The notes: generated by a model from the sequence alone, not told the origin. DNA of 64,000 bases from Bradysia coprophila (GCF_014529535.1 NW_023503374.1:6200001-6264000), one strand, 5' to 3'. Positions 46,601-59,100 are shown, counted from the first letter of the stretch. Translations and numbers: made by a program.

Positions 46601-48599
46601 GCGATAACACAACGCTGACATAGGTATGTACTACGTTCATATACTCATTGAATTTGCACGCAAATGTTTTACTACATTGCGTTTTACTGCATTGCTTTAG
46701 AAAGAATTTCTGAATTCGCTGGATGAGACTACTATTCGTATAGGCATAAAACACACAATATAAGAGTTGTGTATATAAATGGTAGTGTATGAAACACACC
46801 ATCAAACATTTTTTTTGCATAAACAAGACTCACTCAAAATGTCCTTATAGTAAGATTGAACCCGAGGTTTGTATATCATGAGTAAAGGGTAAACACGATA
46901 GCTTTCAGTTAATGCACTGCCTGTTGTACAATATTCTCCGTATATACTCTCTTAATGTTATGGGTAAGGATTGTTCTGTAAATCTCTCAAAGACAGGACC
47001 GTAACTAGATCCTGAGCATTTGGAGTTGCTGACTTAAGGGTTAACGTAAAAGGGAAATGCATTATCGTTCGCTAAACTGAAAAAACATTCATTATGGTTA
47101 GACGTGTTGATTGCTTTTTATATCACAGTCCCGCATCACAGCCTGATATTAATGTCCATTTTACTGATGATTTCATTCCAGTTGCGTGTCTGCTCAAAAC
47201 GTTGATACGAACAAAATTTTCCCTTCGAAAGTTCATTCTCTTCGAGAGCTTTTCATGGTTACCAAAAAGCATTGGGGAATATGTTCACATAAAATTCAAA
47301 TCCCTTTCGAAGCTACCCCAGTCGTAATCGGCGAGGGTTTCAATTCGGTCGCACAACAGTATTGTGTTTATCACCCAAAAAATTATATGTCTATGAATTC
47401 CTGTATGATAGAGAAATTTGATATGTTTTTATAAGCTCAGTGAAAAAGTGTAGTGACATGAACAACACTATCGTCGCATTGAAAAAGGATTATGTGATTG
47501 GTTGAACCATTGTTTCACAATAGAAAAATCTAAAACCAAAAGGTTGTGTGAATTGAAAATTGTGAACTTAGTGCGAACGAAAATGATGTGTCAAAATTAA
47601 ATGTAAAAAAGAATCATTCGTCGTTTAGAAATCGATGAAACTTTTTGGGTAAATAATATGTGACTGTGCAAGATTACTGAACACCGACGATATTCCATTT
47701 GATTCATTAATAGGTGTGGTGCCCTTTGGCACATTTTCCAACAGTCTAACCTTAAAAAAGTAAATTGTTTTCTTTTCTGTTCCAAAATAATTTGTTGACT
47801 CCTTAGGCAAGCAAATATTCAAGGTTATGGTGCGCATGAATACACTTTTTTTTATCGTCATATTATATTTATACATACACGTCTCGAACAGCAGGGTTGG
47901 AATGTTGCATTTTTGTTTGAGAACTTTAATGAGATGGAAATTTAATGTAGATATATACACAGATGGTCGTTACAGAGTGTTTTATTTTAGTTTTATATGA
48001 TGCGCGAAATGCATTAAATATTAAAATCTTGCTCGTTCAATTGCGATGGGATAAGCTTTTTATGATATTCAAATTTCTTTCACATCGTTCGTTTACGGGC
48101 ACACACATTCACTGCATAGATTTTCATTAGAATGACAAATTTGCAATGCAGGGAAATATTTCACTGTAAGCTTGTTGGGAAGATTGAGATGTTAGATTTT
48201 TTTGTTTCTTTAAACAGACGATAGATATGAAGACCGTTTGCTCTTGTGGTATTTATCGCACATTCCTAACAAAAAATAAATTTAATTCAGATGAATCTAG
48301 TTTAGGAGCAAATAATTGAAAATAAAGCAGAACCATTGAGACGGGCCAATGGAATTTTTGTAAAGTTTAGGAAAATCGAAGACAACATTCATCATTTGTT
48401 GTTTAAATATACCGACTTCATTCCCACAATGGTAGGAGACACCCTTGAGATGGTGTTGAGGAATTTCGCGCCGTGTCATTCACAATAGTTCACAAAATGA
48501 CATTTTGTCAATTCCTAGCGAAATTCCTAGCAGCCCTTGATCTTGATATATCAAGTGAAATGATATATTCAGCCTTTCACAGACTATACGAAACCTCCC
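43613..48599. other. AT-rich stretch, mostly featureless
   Basis: A partial module-M copy (ACGGCAACCATATCG ... GTCGATAACAGATTT) lies at 44800-44860. Otherwise no gene, RNA gene or bounded repeat was seen. The frames of 60-110 codons at 45.0-47.9 kb overlap on both strands and resemble no family. Confidence 0.45.
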
Positions 48600-48862
48600 T
48601 TGGCCTGTAGAGGCGCCACATTTTTTTCCGTACTTCAGACTGCGATCAATTTTCTAGTGAAATAACGTCACTCTGGTATAATATCGATGAAATCGTATTG
48701 CATTTCTAGCACATTTTGTCAATGTCACTGATCTATTTATTTGTGAAGCAACTTCATGTCTGTGACATTTCATAGATATTTACCATATTGAAGTTTTGTC
48801 ACCTTAAAATAGAGCGCAAAGAATGAAGTTCTGAAAAAAATTGTGGCGCCTCTGCAGGCCAA
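48600..48862. mobile_element. 263-bp MITE with GGCCTGCAGAGGCGCCAC ends (copy 3 of AACTTCACTGCTA family)
   Basis: The ends TTGGCCTGTAGAGGCGCCAC and GTGGCGCCTCTGCAGGCCAA are inverted, continued by TTTTTTTCCGTACTTCAGA / TTCTGAAAAAAA. The right half carries the AACTTCATGTCTGTGACAT block shared with 3049-3165 and 32515-32600. It is the only one of the three with intact ends. Confidence 0.82.
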
Positions 48863-49998
48863 CCGAACTTTCCTATGACATGGCGGTGAATTTGGTACAC
48901 AAAAGGTAGAGCAATTACATTAGTGATTTTATGACGAAATGTAATAGAATTATATAAAAATCTTTTATATTTGAGCTTTAGTTTGCAAACAGTATTTCCC
49001 TAAATTATTACAAGCATGGAATTTTGAAAACCGACACATTTTCTGTTCATGTGTTTTACTTGAGTTTCTGATTTCTCCATATAAAAATACATGCAAAATT
49101 CACAAAAAACCAGTAAACCACGAAACAGAAAATTTTTCGGCTTTCAAAATTCCGTGAGTGTATGACAGTAATCGAATCTACTACTTCATTTGCTGAAATT
49201 CTGATTGTTTGAAAATCTTTTACTTCATTTGTTTCAGCATTTTACATTGTTCTATAAAGCTCTTTGGCGATAACAAGTGATGTGTCCGTTCGTTAAAGGG
49301 GATATGATTCAATGCTGTTTCGGGTTTCGCTTTTTAAAAAAATGAGATGAGGCTCTGACATGGGCCTATTTTTAAGAAAATGTACCCTTTAAATATTATC
49401 TCACAAATATTTTCTTAATTATATTCAACCAATAAAATAAACAGAAATCCAGGTATTTCTTCAAAAGAAACGTCTTGTGCTGTCACTGTTACAATAACAT
49501 TATATTACATCAAAAAATATTAATAATTTAATGACAAATCTTGCACGTGCTGGGTAATTTATTTTTCTTTTTCTTCAAACGCTGTTTTTGCCTCTTTACA
49601 TGTCTCTCCCTGCTTTTCAATGATTAAATTCAAATGAACTTTTTCTCAGTCATGTGGCTCGATATGCTTCAGAAAATAATTTTTCCCCACATTTCGAGGG
49701 TGTGTGCGATGGTAAAAAGCTGTTTTAGGTTTTTGTGTTACGTTGGAAGTATTTGTATAATTATCCATAGCACCGTATTTGTAAACAATGTACTTTAATG
49801 GGATTTCCCTTCTGGCCACAGCCAGTATTTTCTATTTGAATATTAGTTGTGTATTAGAAAAATGTTTGAAATGAATTTTGATGAATTTGAATGATTGAAC
49901 ATATTCACTTGATTTATTTAAGTTACGCAGATAAACTTAATTAAGCCTGTTAAATTCACAACGGAATTTACATTTTCTTCGCTTAGATCTACACCCCT
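48863..49998. other. AT-rich stretch with one partial module
   Basis: A partial module-M copy at 49171-49280 has AATCTACTACTTCATTTGCT, AAATCTTTTACTTCATTTGT, TCTATAAAG and GCGATAACAAGTGATG, but the last two are only about 17 bp apart. No gene. Confidence 0.5.
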
Positions 49999-50486
49999 CA
50001 CGGTGGGGTTGAACAAAATTTAAATAGAGTCGTGACACCACCTCTGATTTTTTTTAATATTCTTATTGAGGGACTCGAGTAAACAAATTTTGTAAAATCT
50101 ATTCTCGGCGTTTATTAGAGCATGGAATGCTCTACCAATATCGCCATTCAAAGAGTTTCAAACTTTCATCGTCTTGAACATATCACCATTCAAAGATGTC
50201 GAATTTTCGACTTTAGCTGGCTGTAGCTACGTGGTCAAGTTGTCAAGGGGAGCCATTTCAATACGAATTAGCTTAGAATTAGTCCATCTATCCGTTGCGA
50301 TAACAATCTGTATTCAAATTGACTCGTCGGTCCCGCACGGAAATGAGTGCCGGTTCTCCGAAACGGCTGGAAAATTTTTCGAACTGAATGTGGTTCCTTA
50401 TAGTACTCGAGTCCCTCAATAAGAATATTAAAAAAAATCAGAGGTGGTGTCGCGACTCTATTTAAATTTTGTTCAACCCCACCGTG
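49999..50486. mobile_element. 488-bp Transib-like element
   Basis: About 83-bp inverted repeats that begin CACGGTGGGGTTGAACAAAA on both ends, flanked by CCCT (49995-49998 and 50487-50490). CACGGTG is the terminal heptamer typical of Transib transposons, the family related to RAG1. Transib normally duplicates 5 GC-rich bases; only 4 match here. The interior (50084-50404) is unrelated to anything recognised; the frame at 50174-50422 runs into the right repeat and is not a gene. Confidence 0.75.
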
Positions 50487-51865
50487 CCCTGACATAATAT
50501 TCAATGTACTGAAAGTACGCGTGATATGCTGGATATACAAAACATACCGAGAATGAAATTTACCATTTAGCTTGATCATCCTCTTGTCCAGCACAACATG
50601 TAGATTTCTGTAAATAATATTTACATTGTGCGAAGAATCTTACAGATGTAATCTAGGGGATGTACACAAATTTCCAGCTCCCTCATGCAAAAAAGGTCAA
50701 AATTTTGTTAGAACCGTCGCATGTACTCATCCCTAAAAGCATTGTCATATGTGGACTTACCGCTATACTGGTGAACCACAAGTGCTCAAGTTCTACTGTT
50801 TTGTACTGTTTTCTTGTAAATTTTTTAAACGAATGAAGTAAAAGATTTTTTTTGAATGTGTTCAAAATACTTAGGTACAATTATATTTTTGATATGCATT
50901 GAGTTTATTTGTTTTTAATTTAGGCCCTATCGCTTTACTCCTTTCAACTCCTGCTAAAAATTACATGAAGAATTTTGACTTCAATGACTTTCGTATACTA
51001 CGTATAGTATGCCTGCAAACGTGCATAAGGTTAACATAACAAACAAACAAATAAGTCGAACGTTGGTGAAACTTGATTCGTGCCATAATGTTCGCTGATA
51101 CGTGTCTATGAACGTATTATATAAGATCTATTCAACTAAATTCTACTTCAAAAAATAAGTTTGTCAAACATTCTCGAATTACGACGAAATAGCAAATCCT
51201 TTTTCGCATGCAAGATGAATAACAGCATAAATATCTTACGTAAAGCAAACGTTCTACTTGAGAATTGCCCTGGGAACATTTTTGTTGAACAGAGAAAAGT
51301 TTTATTTCTGTGATTTTATACAAACAACATGCATTTACGATGGAAAAACAAGAAAAGTGAGAATTTATGGAAGAAAACTGTTTCAAATTTATAAGACATT
51401 TTCACTCATATTTCTTGATAAACTTTTGAAGTTATTAAGAACTAATAAAAGAATATAATGTGACTGAAGTCACTAGTGAAGACATTCTTATGTTAAATTT
51501 AATTAGATGTTTCTATGTAGAGACGTTACTTTTTTGAAAGGAAAAATCGCAAAACTTTGATAGTAGTTCTACAAACTTATTTCAATCAACAGTAGTGAGT
51601 TTTATGACCACAGCACAGTACTTATCGCCTTTCACTGATAACAGAATGTTCACTCTAGAACTTAGTATACCCATACGTGAGATAGAAGAGACACCCTTAA
51701 GAGTGTCAATATACTTTTAGTTTAGTCTGATTAAAACTTGGATGCACTTACTTAAACAAACACAAACTTCTGATAGGTATACATAGGTTTAGTGCTGAAC
51801 CTTTCACAGATGGTTTCCATATGATCATTGTTTTTCTCGGATCTTTCACTTCGATATATCTAAGT
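50487..51865. other. AT-rich stretch
   Basis: No gene. A lone AATCTTTTACTTCATTCG box on the minus strand (about 50829-50850) and GATAACAGAATG at 51638 are isolated parts of the module-M family. Confidence 0.4.
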
Positions 51866-51873
51866 ATAACAGA

Positions 51874-52418
51874 CGAGGGGTGACGCACTTCCATTTAATC
51901 CATTTAATCCATTTAATCCATTTAATCCATTTAATCCATTTAATCCATTAAATCCATTTAATCCATTTAATCCAAAAAAAAAATTTTAGTTTTACCGAAA
52001 TAATTAGGCTACCCACCTGAAAAATTTGTAAAGTAATTGCGAAAAATAGATTTGCACGATCACCAGCTCGTTTAAGTACTCGTGAGGTAAAGGATTTTTT
52101 TTTTGTTAAAAATGGTATTAAATTTATTTAATCCATTTAATCCACTTAATCCACTTTACACCAAAAACTCCTAAAAGTGGATTTTTTTCGCTTTTTAACA
52201 TTGTAGTATGAGTTGTAGTACGTGGTTCGATCAAAATCAACAATTTTTAAGACTTTTACAGTATTTTGTAAAATGAAGTTTTTTCGTATTTAATCCATTT
52301 AATCCAATTTTTATTCCATTTAATCCATTAAATCCATTTAATCCATTTAATCCATTAAATCCATTTAATACCATTTAATCCATTTAATCCATTTAATCTA
52401 GAAGTGAGTTACCCCTCG
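51874..52418. mobile_element. 545-bp hAT-like element filled with TCCATTTAA satellite
   Basis: The ends CGAGGGGTGACGCACTTC and GAAGTGAGTTACCCCTCG are inverted (16 of 18), with the 8-bp direct repeat ATAACAGA at 51866-51873 and 52419-52426. Most of the inside is tandem ATTTAATCC decamer/nonamer units in three clusters (51892-51974, 52115-52160, 52290-52410). An 8-bp target and GGGGTGAC-like ends point to hAT. No transposase. Confidence 0.85.
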
Positions 52419-52429
52419 ATAACAGAACG

Positions 52430-52489
52430 ATAGAAAATCTACTACTTCATTCTCTTCAACGTGCATTGTATAACGCTTGATTAAGAGGC
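52430..52489 (+). repeat. Module M fragment, between two insertions
   Basis: AAAATCTACTACTTCATTCT and TTGTATAACGC remain between the hAT-like element and the 762-bp foldback element. Confidence 0.45.
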
Positions 52490-52490
52490 A

Positions 52491-53252
52491 CCGGCACTTA
52501 GCTAAAATTGTAGCCTACATTTGCGTGTTTCGTATTTCATTTTTGTTAATATCTTTTCATCAGAATCCTTTTTGAAAAATGTACGACCGCAATTCCGACC
52601 ACGAATCTGTTAGCTTTAGATAAAAATTAGTTTTGGTTGTAGTCGTTTGATCAGCTCTGAGAAAAGTGAGCAGTTTAATGAAATTTTCATAAACTGCTCA
52701 TTGTTCTCAGAGCTGGTCAAATTGTTACAACCAAATCTATTTTCTGTTGAAAGCTAACACATTCGTGGTCGGAATTGCGGTCGTACATTTTTGAAAAAGG
52801 ATTCTGATGGAAAGATATCATCAAAAGTAAACTAAAATCCTGTATTTAAAAATCGCCCTAATGTATGCTTTTCGGCAAAGTACCGGTGCCTCTTAATCAA
52901 TTCTTAAGATGCACCGTTAAAGCGTTTTTTAAATATATTAAATATACTAGATTTTATTTTACTTCTGATAATATCTTTTCACCAGAATCCTTTTTCAAAA
53001 ATGTACGACCGCAATTCCAACCACGAATGAGGTAGCTTTATATAAAAATTAGTTTTGGTTGTAGCAACGACTAGACTAGACTAGACTAGCAACGAGAAAA
53101 ACGACTACAACCAAAACTAATTTTTATTTAAAGCTAACACATTCGCGGTCGTACATTTTTCGAAAACGATTCTGATGAAAAGATATCATCAAAAATGTAA
53201 TACGAGGCACAAATATAGGCTACAATTTTAGCTAAGTACTGGTGCCTCTTAA
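52491..53252. mobile_element. 762-bp foldback element of four alternating arms
   Basis: The outer ends TTAAGAGGCACCGGCACTTA and AGTACTGGTGCCTCTTAA are inverted. Between them four copies of one arm alternate in orientation: 52491-52640, 52720-52896, 52960-53065 (partial) and 53105-53252. Each carries AAATGTACGACCGCAATTCC, ACCACGAAT and AAAATTAGTTTTGGTTGTAG or their reverse complements. A 5-bp GACTA repeat marks the second loop. Non-coding. Confidence 0.85.
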
Positions 53253-53269
53253 CGCCTAATTGTGTCGTC

Positions 53270-53439
53270 TCTGTCCAAACGGCAAGTGTAATGCAATATA
53301 ATCATCTGCTACTTCTTTTGTTTCAAGCATTTGTTTGAAACCAGATCTTTTCCTTCATTTGTTTGATAAATTTTGCTTTAAAAGGAGATAGTAACGAACG
53401 CGTACTGTTTATTTTATCGTCATCGTCGATTACAGATGG
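53270..53439 (+). repeat. Promoter-like dispersed module (M), copy
   Basis: ACGGCAAGTGTAAT at 53278, TCTGCTACTTCTTTTGTTTC at 53303, AGATCTTTTCCTTCATTTGT at 53343, TATA-like TGCTTTAAAAGG at 53374 and GTCGATTACAGATGG at 53425. Confidence 0.62.
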
Positions 53440-54929
53440 CTATTCCATTCCCAATTTTTAATTTCTTCGACAACACTATATACTGAGTTCACACCTGAAA
53501 AATGGATGCAGGAGAAATTCCGCTTCAAAATCCGTGCGGTGCGATATTCATCAGTGCCTTGCTGATCCTATATTCAAATATCATATATGTCGCATGTCGC
53601 ATATACGATTATATCACATAAGCACTGTGCATACCTTCAGGCTACGTCAATTTAAACAAAAAAATGTTTTAAAAAAAATTTAGACTTGACTAATTAGCTT
53701 CGTTATCCTTAAACTCCCGTTAGAAAATATTGCCAGAAACCATTTCCTGTAGCATTAAAAAAAATATTTATTACCAGCAATCGAATCATAACTGAAATTC
53801 AAACATTTCTCAAATAAAACGGAATTTTTATTGCCCTGCAGAAATTTGAATTTGTGGTATAAGTTTCAGTTTAGGTTTAGCCATATAACATACGGCTGTA
53901 ATGGCATGTCGACAAATATGATTGGGCGCTAACATGCAATCGAAATTATATGTTTATTAAGAAATAAAAATAAAAATGTGAGCAGTTCTCTCTCTCCTCG
54001 ACAAACTAGCTGGTGCACAAAACTTTGTTATGGTAATGCATAACGGGGAACATTTCACATAAAAGTTATTAGCGGTTGGGAAACTGTAATAGTAATAATT
54101 GTTCATACAATTAATTTCAAAGTTGTATGTGTTATTTCAGACAGCACCTTTTGCATTCCATTGCACATAATGTACACACGCTTTCACAATGCATCAGCTT
54201 GCTGGTTGGAACATTGTGTGCTACATTAACATACCCATCTAAGTGCTGTTTCTTGTTCAATAACTGTTCTACAATTAAATGTGAGGGAAAATTTATGTTT
54301 TGATTCGTAATAGTACGAAGCTTTCATCGAATGTCATGATATAGCGAATGCATTGTCAGCGTTAACATATTTCTACATTATATATACTCTTCCACATGGA
54401 GACGGGAACAAAGTTATCTCTTTTATATCTTCAGTCTTTTGTGAAAATAAGTTTGTGCACTGCACATTTCTGTTAACTTTTCGTGCTGAATAAATTATTT
54501 TATTATCTGTTCAACTATTCCAGGGTTGGTGGTGGTGTCTAAAAATATGCAAAATGTATGGGTAATGAACACTCGCCAAAATTGCGGCAATAATTTCTCT
54601 TCAATATTTCCCTTTAATTTTATTGGACAGTAGTAACGATTTATTCTAATGAACATGGGATTTTCGTCGACGGCACTATTGAACAATGATAAGAGTATAC
54701 CATAGAGACCGAACCATAAACGTTATAGTTAAAAGTGAACATTGGATCTCAGTGATTTGGATCATTGTTTGCATAACTTCTAACCTTCCATTAAATCCTG
54801 ATGATGTAACGATACAGGAACAAAACGTCGAAAGACTAAGGACTAAGGACTAAGGAAATCGTTTTTCATTTTGGATCGAAAAATTGAGGAATTTACTGCA
54901 ATAATTTACATTGCACGATCAAGCTATAG
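53440..54929. other. AT-rich stretch
   Basis: No gene. A short CTAAGGA-type tandem (about 54833-54857) is the only structured feature. Confidence 0.4.
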
Positions 54930-55070
54930 CAGTGCCTATATTCGCGAAAATATTTTCACGAATTTTCTCAAATTTTCGCGATTTTCTCAAATTTTTACAA
55001 AAAACTTTTTGGAAAAAACCACGAAAATTTGAGAAAATTCGTGAAAATATTTTCGCGAATATAGGCACTG
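54930..55070. mobile_element. 141-bp hAT-type MITE
   Basis: Inverted repeats of about 48 bp start CAGTGCCTATATTCGCGAAA on both ends. Flanks are AGCTATAG (54922-54929) and AGCTACAG (55071-55078), an 8-bp target duplication with one mismatch. CAGTG ends and an 8-bp target fit hAT. Confidence 0.88.
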
Positions 55071-56070
55071 AGCTACAGTAACATCTACAGCTTATGTGGA
55101 TTTACTAATAACCGCATAGCCGTAATTCAAAATAGCATTAGTCCTAGATTAATGAATAGATGTATGGCCGAGCTCTTTTTCACAGGAATCTAACGAAAAG
55201 GACAGTCACGTAAAACTACATCGGAATTAAGTTAAAATCCAATGTACCACTTCAATCGTTAATTGAATATTATTGCCAGTAAAACAATTAGAAAGGAAAA
55301 AATTGAATTAAGAAAATTATACGTCTGCCAATTAATACGCCCATAATGCCGCAAAGGAACGGAACAGTAATCCCTTTACGGAAAGAAAATGTGTAAAGTT
55401 TTAATTTATTTACCTGTCTCTGTCTACCTCCACTAAATATATTATTAAAAGTCTTTCAAAACGAAAGCAGTGTTTCCTATATTTATACCCAAAAAAAAAT
55501 CTAAATAATTAGAACGAAACTTAGCCATTCATTAAATAAAAAGCGGTATAAAAAGAAGAGTTTTAATGATCATTCACAGCGCACACCCCACCCACGCACA
55601 AATTATTTCGGAACCATAAAAATTCACCCCAATAGCCAAAGAACGTTATACAGAATTTTTTTTGGGTTATAACCAGACAACCAGATAATGCGATGCTAGC
55701 AGAATTTAGTTAATACATAATAGAGTTTATTATTGGAGTGTTAAAAATAATGGTAAATAATATTGTATAATGGAAAGTAATGGAATTTGCAAGGCTCATT
55801 TGGTGATGATCCATAAATTTTATTCGGGTTAAGTTATACCGACTACGAGCGTATGCTTTTAAGTGTTGCAGAAGGGATTATTGATACTACATTGTTATTT
55901 AAAGAACAGTATTTTTCTCAGCTAGTCATCCAAAGACCCCATTTGTGAAGGCTGAAATAGTTGTTTATGCAACAGGCTGCGAAATGGGTTGTTTTTGTCA
56001 CTAGATGTTATGTTACATTACCAAACGAGCGAAGCGAGTTCTGTTAATAAATTTAGTGATTTTTTTAACC
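55071..56070. other. AT-rich stretch
   Basis: No gene. GAGCGAAGCGAG at about 56027 is another CpG-rich island in AT-rich DNA. Confidence 0.4.
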
Positions 56071-56257
56071 TGTTACTGACGGCAAGCATATGACCAGTAA
56101 TATTATCGGGTCTATTACTTCCATCGATCAAAGTATTTTTAATCTGTTGATTTCAAATCTTGTACTTCAATTTTTTTTAAACATTCATTTTACTATATAA
56201 AGGACCATGTTACCCAGAGCTTTTCATTATTTTTTTCGTCGTTATCTATAACAGATG
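56071..56257 (+). repeat. Promoter-like dispersed module (M), copy
   Basis: TGACGGCAAGCATATGACC at 56077, TCTATTACTTCCATCGATC at 56111, AAATCTTGTACTTCAATTTT at about 56155, TATA box TACTATATAAAGGACC at 56191 and TCTATAACAGATG at 56245. It is very similar in layout to the copy at 43.5 kb. Confidence 0.7.
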
Positions 56258-56279
56258 TTTTATTTGATGTAAAATTGTG

Positions 56280-56337
56280 CCTCATTTTGGAGACGCCAGT
56301 AGGGTTTATAACCCGTTGGTGATCAAATAAATAAATA
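56280..56337 (+). mobile_element. Short retroposon tail
   Basis: ACCCGTTGGTGATCAAATAA followed by AATAAATAAAT looks like the 3' end of a 5'-truncated non-LTR or SINE copy. Only the tail is recognisable. Confidence 0.35.
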
Positions 56338-56600
56338 AATATTTTCGTGTAGTTAATTTTCGTCACTAGTAATTAAATGCTCTTACTTTTTGTCGCTAGT
56401 GGTGAAATGTAGTTACATTTCGTCACTAATGATTGAAAGTGAAATCACAAGTGAACCAGTGAAAAAATACCCTTCATACGTAACACAAATGAGGCATGAG
56501 AAAGTTCACTTTTATCAGCGCTGTTGTAAACAACGTTTTATGCCACAGCGGCATCTAAAGTTTGCAAAAGCATGAAGCTGAGTGGCACAATAGTTTTTTT

Positions 56601-56715
56601 TATACAACCGAGTGATAAATGCTTTTTTAGGCACTAGATGTGTAGATTGTCACTCGAGGCCGAAGGCACATCGTGTGCTTAAAAAAACATCTATCATCGA
56701 GTTGTAGGTATACAA
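56601..56715. repeat. Foldback palindrome with CpG-rich core
   Basis: TATACAACCGAGTGATAAAT and ATCTATCATCGAGTTG / TAGGTATACAAC form the arms around GTCACTCGAGGCCGAAGGCAC. Part of the core (CCTCGAGTGACAATCTGCAC) recurs reversed at about 56850. Confidence 0.7.
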
Positions 56716-56899
56716 CGTTTTTCGCAATAAAAGCAATGGAAAGTCCTACATTTCGTCACTTGTTGCGAAAATAACTATTTCTCAACTTAGTAACGAAAAG
56801 CGGAGTTTTCGTTGGTATTTTTGAGAAAAACTCTGTATACATCCTAAAGCCTCGAGTGACAATCTGCACATCTTGTGACTAAAAAATCTTTTAGCATTT

Positions 56900-58731
56900 G
56901 GTGACTTGATTTTTGACGAAATCTCCATCAGTGGACGTCTCAGTTTACTCAACAATCATTGGGTAGCTACAACCGATGAAGTTTGAAAAACCACCCGTCG
57001 AGATATTTAAGCTGTCGACAGGCGATCCAAATAAAGTTTAAAATTTATACAACACATGGTGACGTCTATTGTCTAACAACCATTTTATTTATGCCCTTCT
57101 TCGATTGAGTAATAAATCAGGACCAATATTGTGTTGGTTAATAAAAGAATGAATCGGTGGATAAAAGGTTAAGGTAGCTAAAAATAGTACGAAATTTACG
57201 TCACTCAAAGATATAAATATCAACAGAACCGAGCTCATTATGCAACCATATTCCATTTCGACGAAAAATAAATATAACAAAAAATGTATTGTGCCTACAA
57301 TTATGAAGTTTGCACAGCAAATCATTCCCTTAATTGGAATTTTAATTGCACTGTTTGACTTCTAAATATAAATTCAAATAAATTGATAAGCAATTGTCAT
57401 ATTTCAGCGAAATGTTGTTAATTTGTACTTGTATACATAGCAGTGACTTTCTGACAAGCTTCCCCGCAATTCTCATAATTTAAATATAAAAATGATTTGT
57501 TCGAAATACAGTAAGGGTAGGTACGTTTACCATTTAGGAGGAGAAAACAATGGAAATCGCTCCATTCACGTTTTTCACGTTTCTTCTGTTTCTCTTGTAT
57601 GGAAAGAGAGTGTATATATAGCGTTTGCGTACACATCATCAACACCACCACCACAAAGGTTACGAGTTAATTGATAATTCATATATGGAGTGAAATTTGC
57701 ATATCGCTTTTTACAGGAACGGAAAGCACGCTACGAACAAATAAAATGTGGTGAAATGAACCGTGCTTTCGGTATTTATCATAAGACACAGGTCACATCA
57801 AGGAGAATTTAACTAATTGTCGCAGTTTTCTTTTTATTATTCAATTTAATTTAACATTACCTACATTTTGATTAAAATGTTGTGGCGTAAATGCCTTTTT
57901 TTGTTGCTGGTCGTAGACAATTATGGGGCCATGAAATCAAAATAAATTAAAGCGTGCGATTTCATTTTTAATTTATTTGCTTAGCTAGTGAAATATGGTC
58001 ACGTTTTGTAGCGCCACAGTCAGTGGTTGGGAGTTTTATAAATTGTGTGCACACAGTTAGCATACGTATAGGATCACATACCATATCACTATAGATGTTG
58101 CGGGAGAAAATGGTAAAATATGGCGAATGTTGTATTCAAATTTATATTTAATTTTTTTTTTTGAGCAACAATCCTCGCAATACAATCATAATTCATGGGC
58201 TTTATGTTTTGGCGGAGCTTAGAATTTATTTGAAATAATTTAAGGACAATATTTTAGGATTATTGGTGGGACTTATCAGATTTTGTGTGTATGTTAAACA
58301 GAAAATGGTTTCATTTTAATTCAAAAATACGGGGAAAGTAACCTTAACAGAATAAAGCTAATTAGAGATATATTTAATGTAAATTACGTGATTATTTATT
58401 TAATCTCGAGATCCGAAACTTATATATTTACATGGAACATGGAACAGTAATTTAAATAGCATAATAGCGTTACAAATTTTTCGTTTGTATTATTATTATT
58501 TTTTCATCATTATTATTGCCGGTATGACCCAGTTCGCTGAGATATTTCACCAGAAAATTAGTAATTTAATATTCTAAATAAATATTCTACTTTTTGACGC
58601 AATTCCATGTTCAAGGACCCTAATGTGATTTGCATAGTCAACTAATGAAACCTGTGTAATATGTGTGTCTCTCGAAAGAAATGTCCAAATGAATAAGAAA
58701 AATATTTGAAAAAAAATGTTTGATTAAAATC
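56900..58731. other. AT-rich stretch
   Basis: No gene seen; frames at 57089-57325 and 57418-57654 (minus strand) show no recognisable domain. Confidence 0.4.
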
Positions 58732-58885
58732 ACGACAGAGTAAAGTTAACCAAGCAGGAGCGCTGATCTGACTAGGGACCTGAATAATCTAGTAGCCTTA
58801 TATTTGTTGCGAATAAAATTTTTCAATTTATGTCAGTGTTCATTTGAGTTCATTTTCAAACAGTGTATTAGGTCCCTTTTTAAAG
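58732..58885. mobile_element. Reversed relative of the 257-bp MITE
   Basis: CACGACAGAGTAAAGTTAAC / CAAGCAGGAGCG at 58732, then TCTAGTAGCC and CAATTTATGTCAGTGTTCAT, match 23268-23524 read on the other strand. The right end is degraded. Confidence 0.65.
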
Positions 58886-58911
58886 GATTTTAAAGGTGAA
58901 GAGACTAATAA

Positions 58912-59100
58912 CCTTTTACGGTTAGCAGGCATATCCACGTTATTACTAATTACTATTGAATCTACTACTTCTTTCGATCGAAGTATTTCCACAGATTCTG
59001 ATATAATCTGTCGTTTTATTAGTTTTGACATACATTTTACTAATAAAGGCCGCAATAGCCAAAGTAAATCGACCTTATATTTGTTGTCGATAGCAGATGT
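58912..59100 (+). repeat. Promoter-like dispersed module (M), copy
   Basis: ACGGTTAGCAGGCATATCC at 58919, AATCTACTACTTCTTTCGAT at 58959, TATA-like TACTAATAAAGG at about 59038 and GTCGATAGCAGATG at 59086. The second TACTTCATTTG box has decayed. Confidence 0.55.

Noticed and set aside
47094..47434. Two overlapping plus-strand frames
   Set aside because: No recognisable domain, and neither has splice signals or promoter elements around it.
50174..50422. 82-codon plus-strand frame
   Set aside because: It starts inside the Transib-like element and ends within its right inverted repeat.
53078..53098. GACTA repeat as a regulatory site
   Set aside because: It is only a four-unit microsatellite in the loop of the foldback element.
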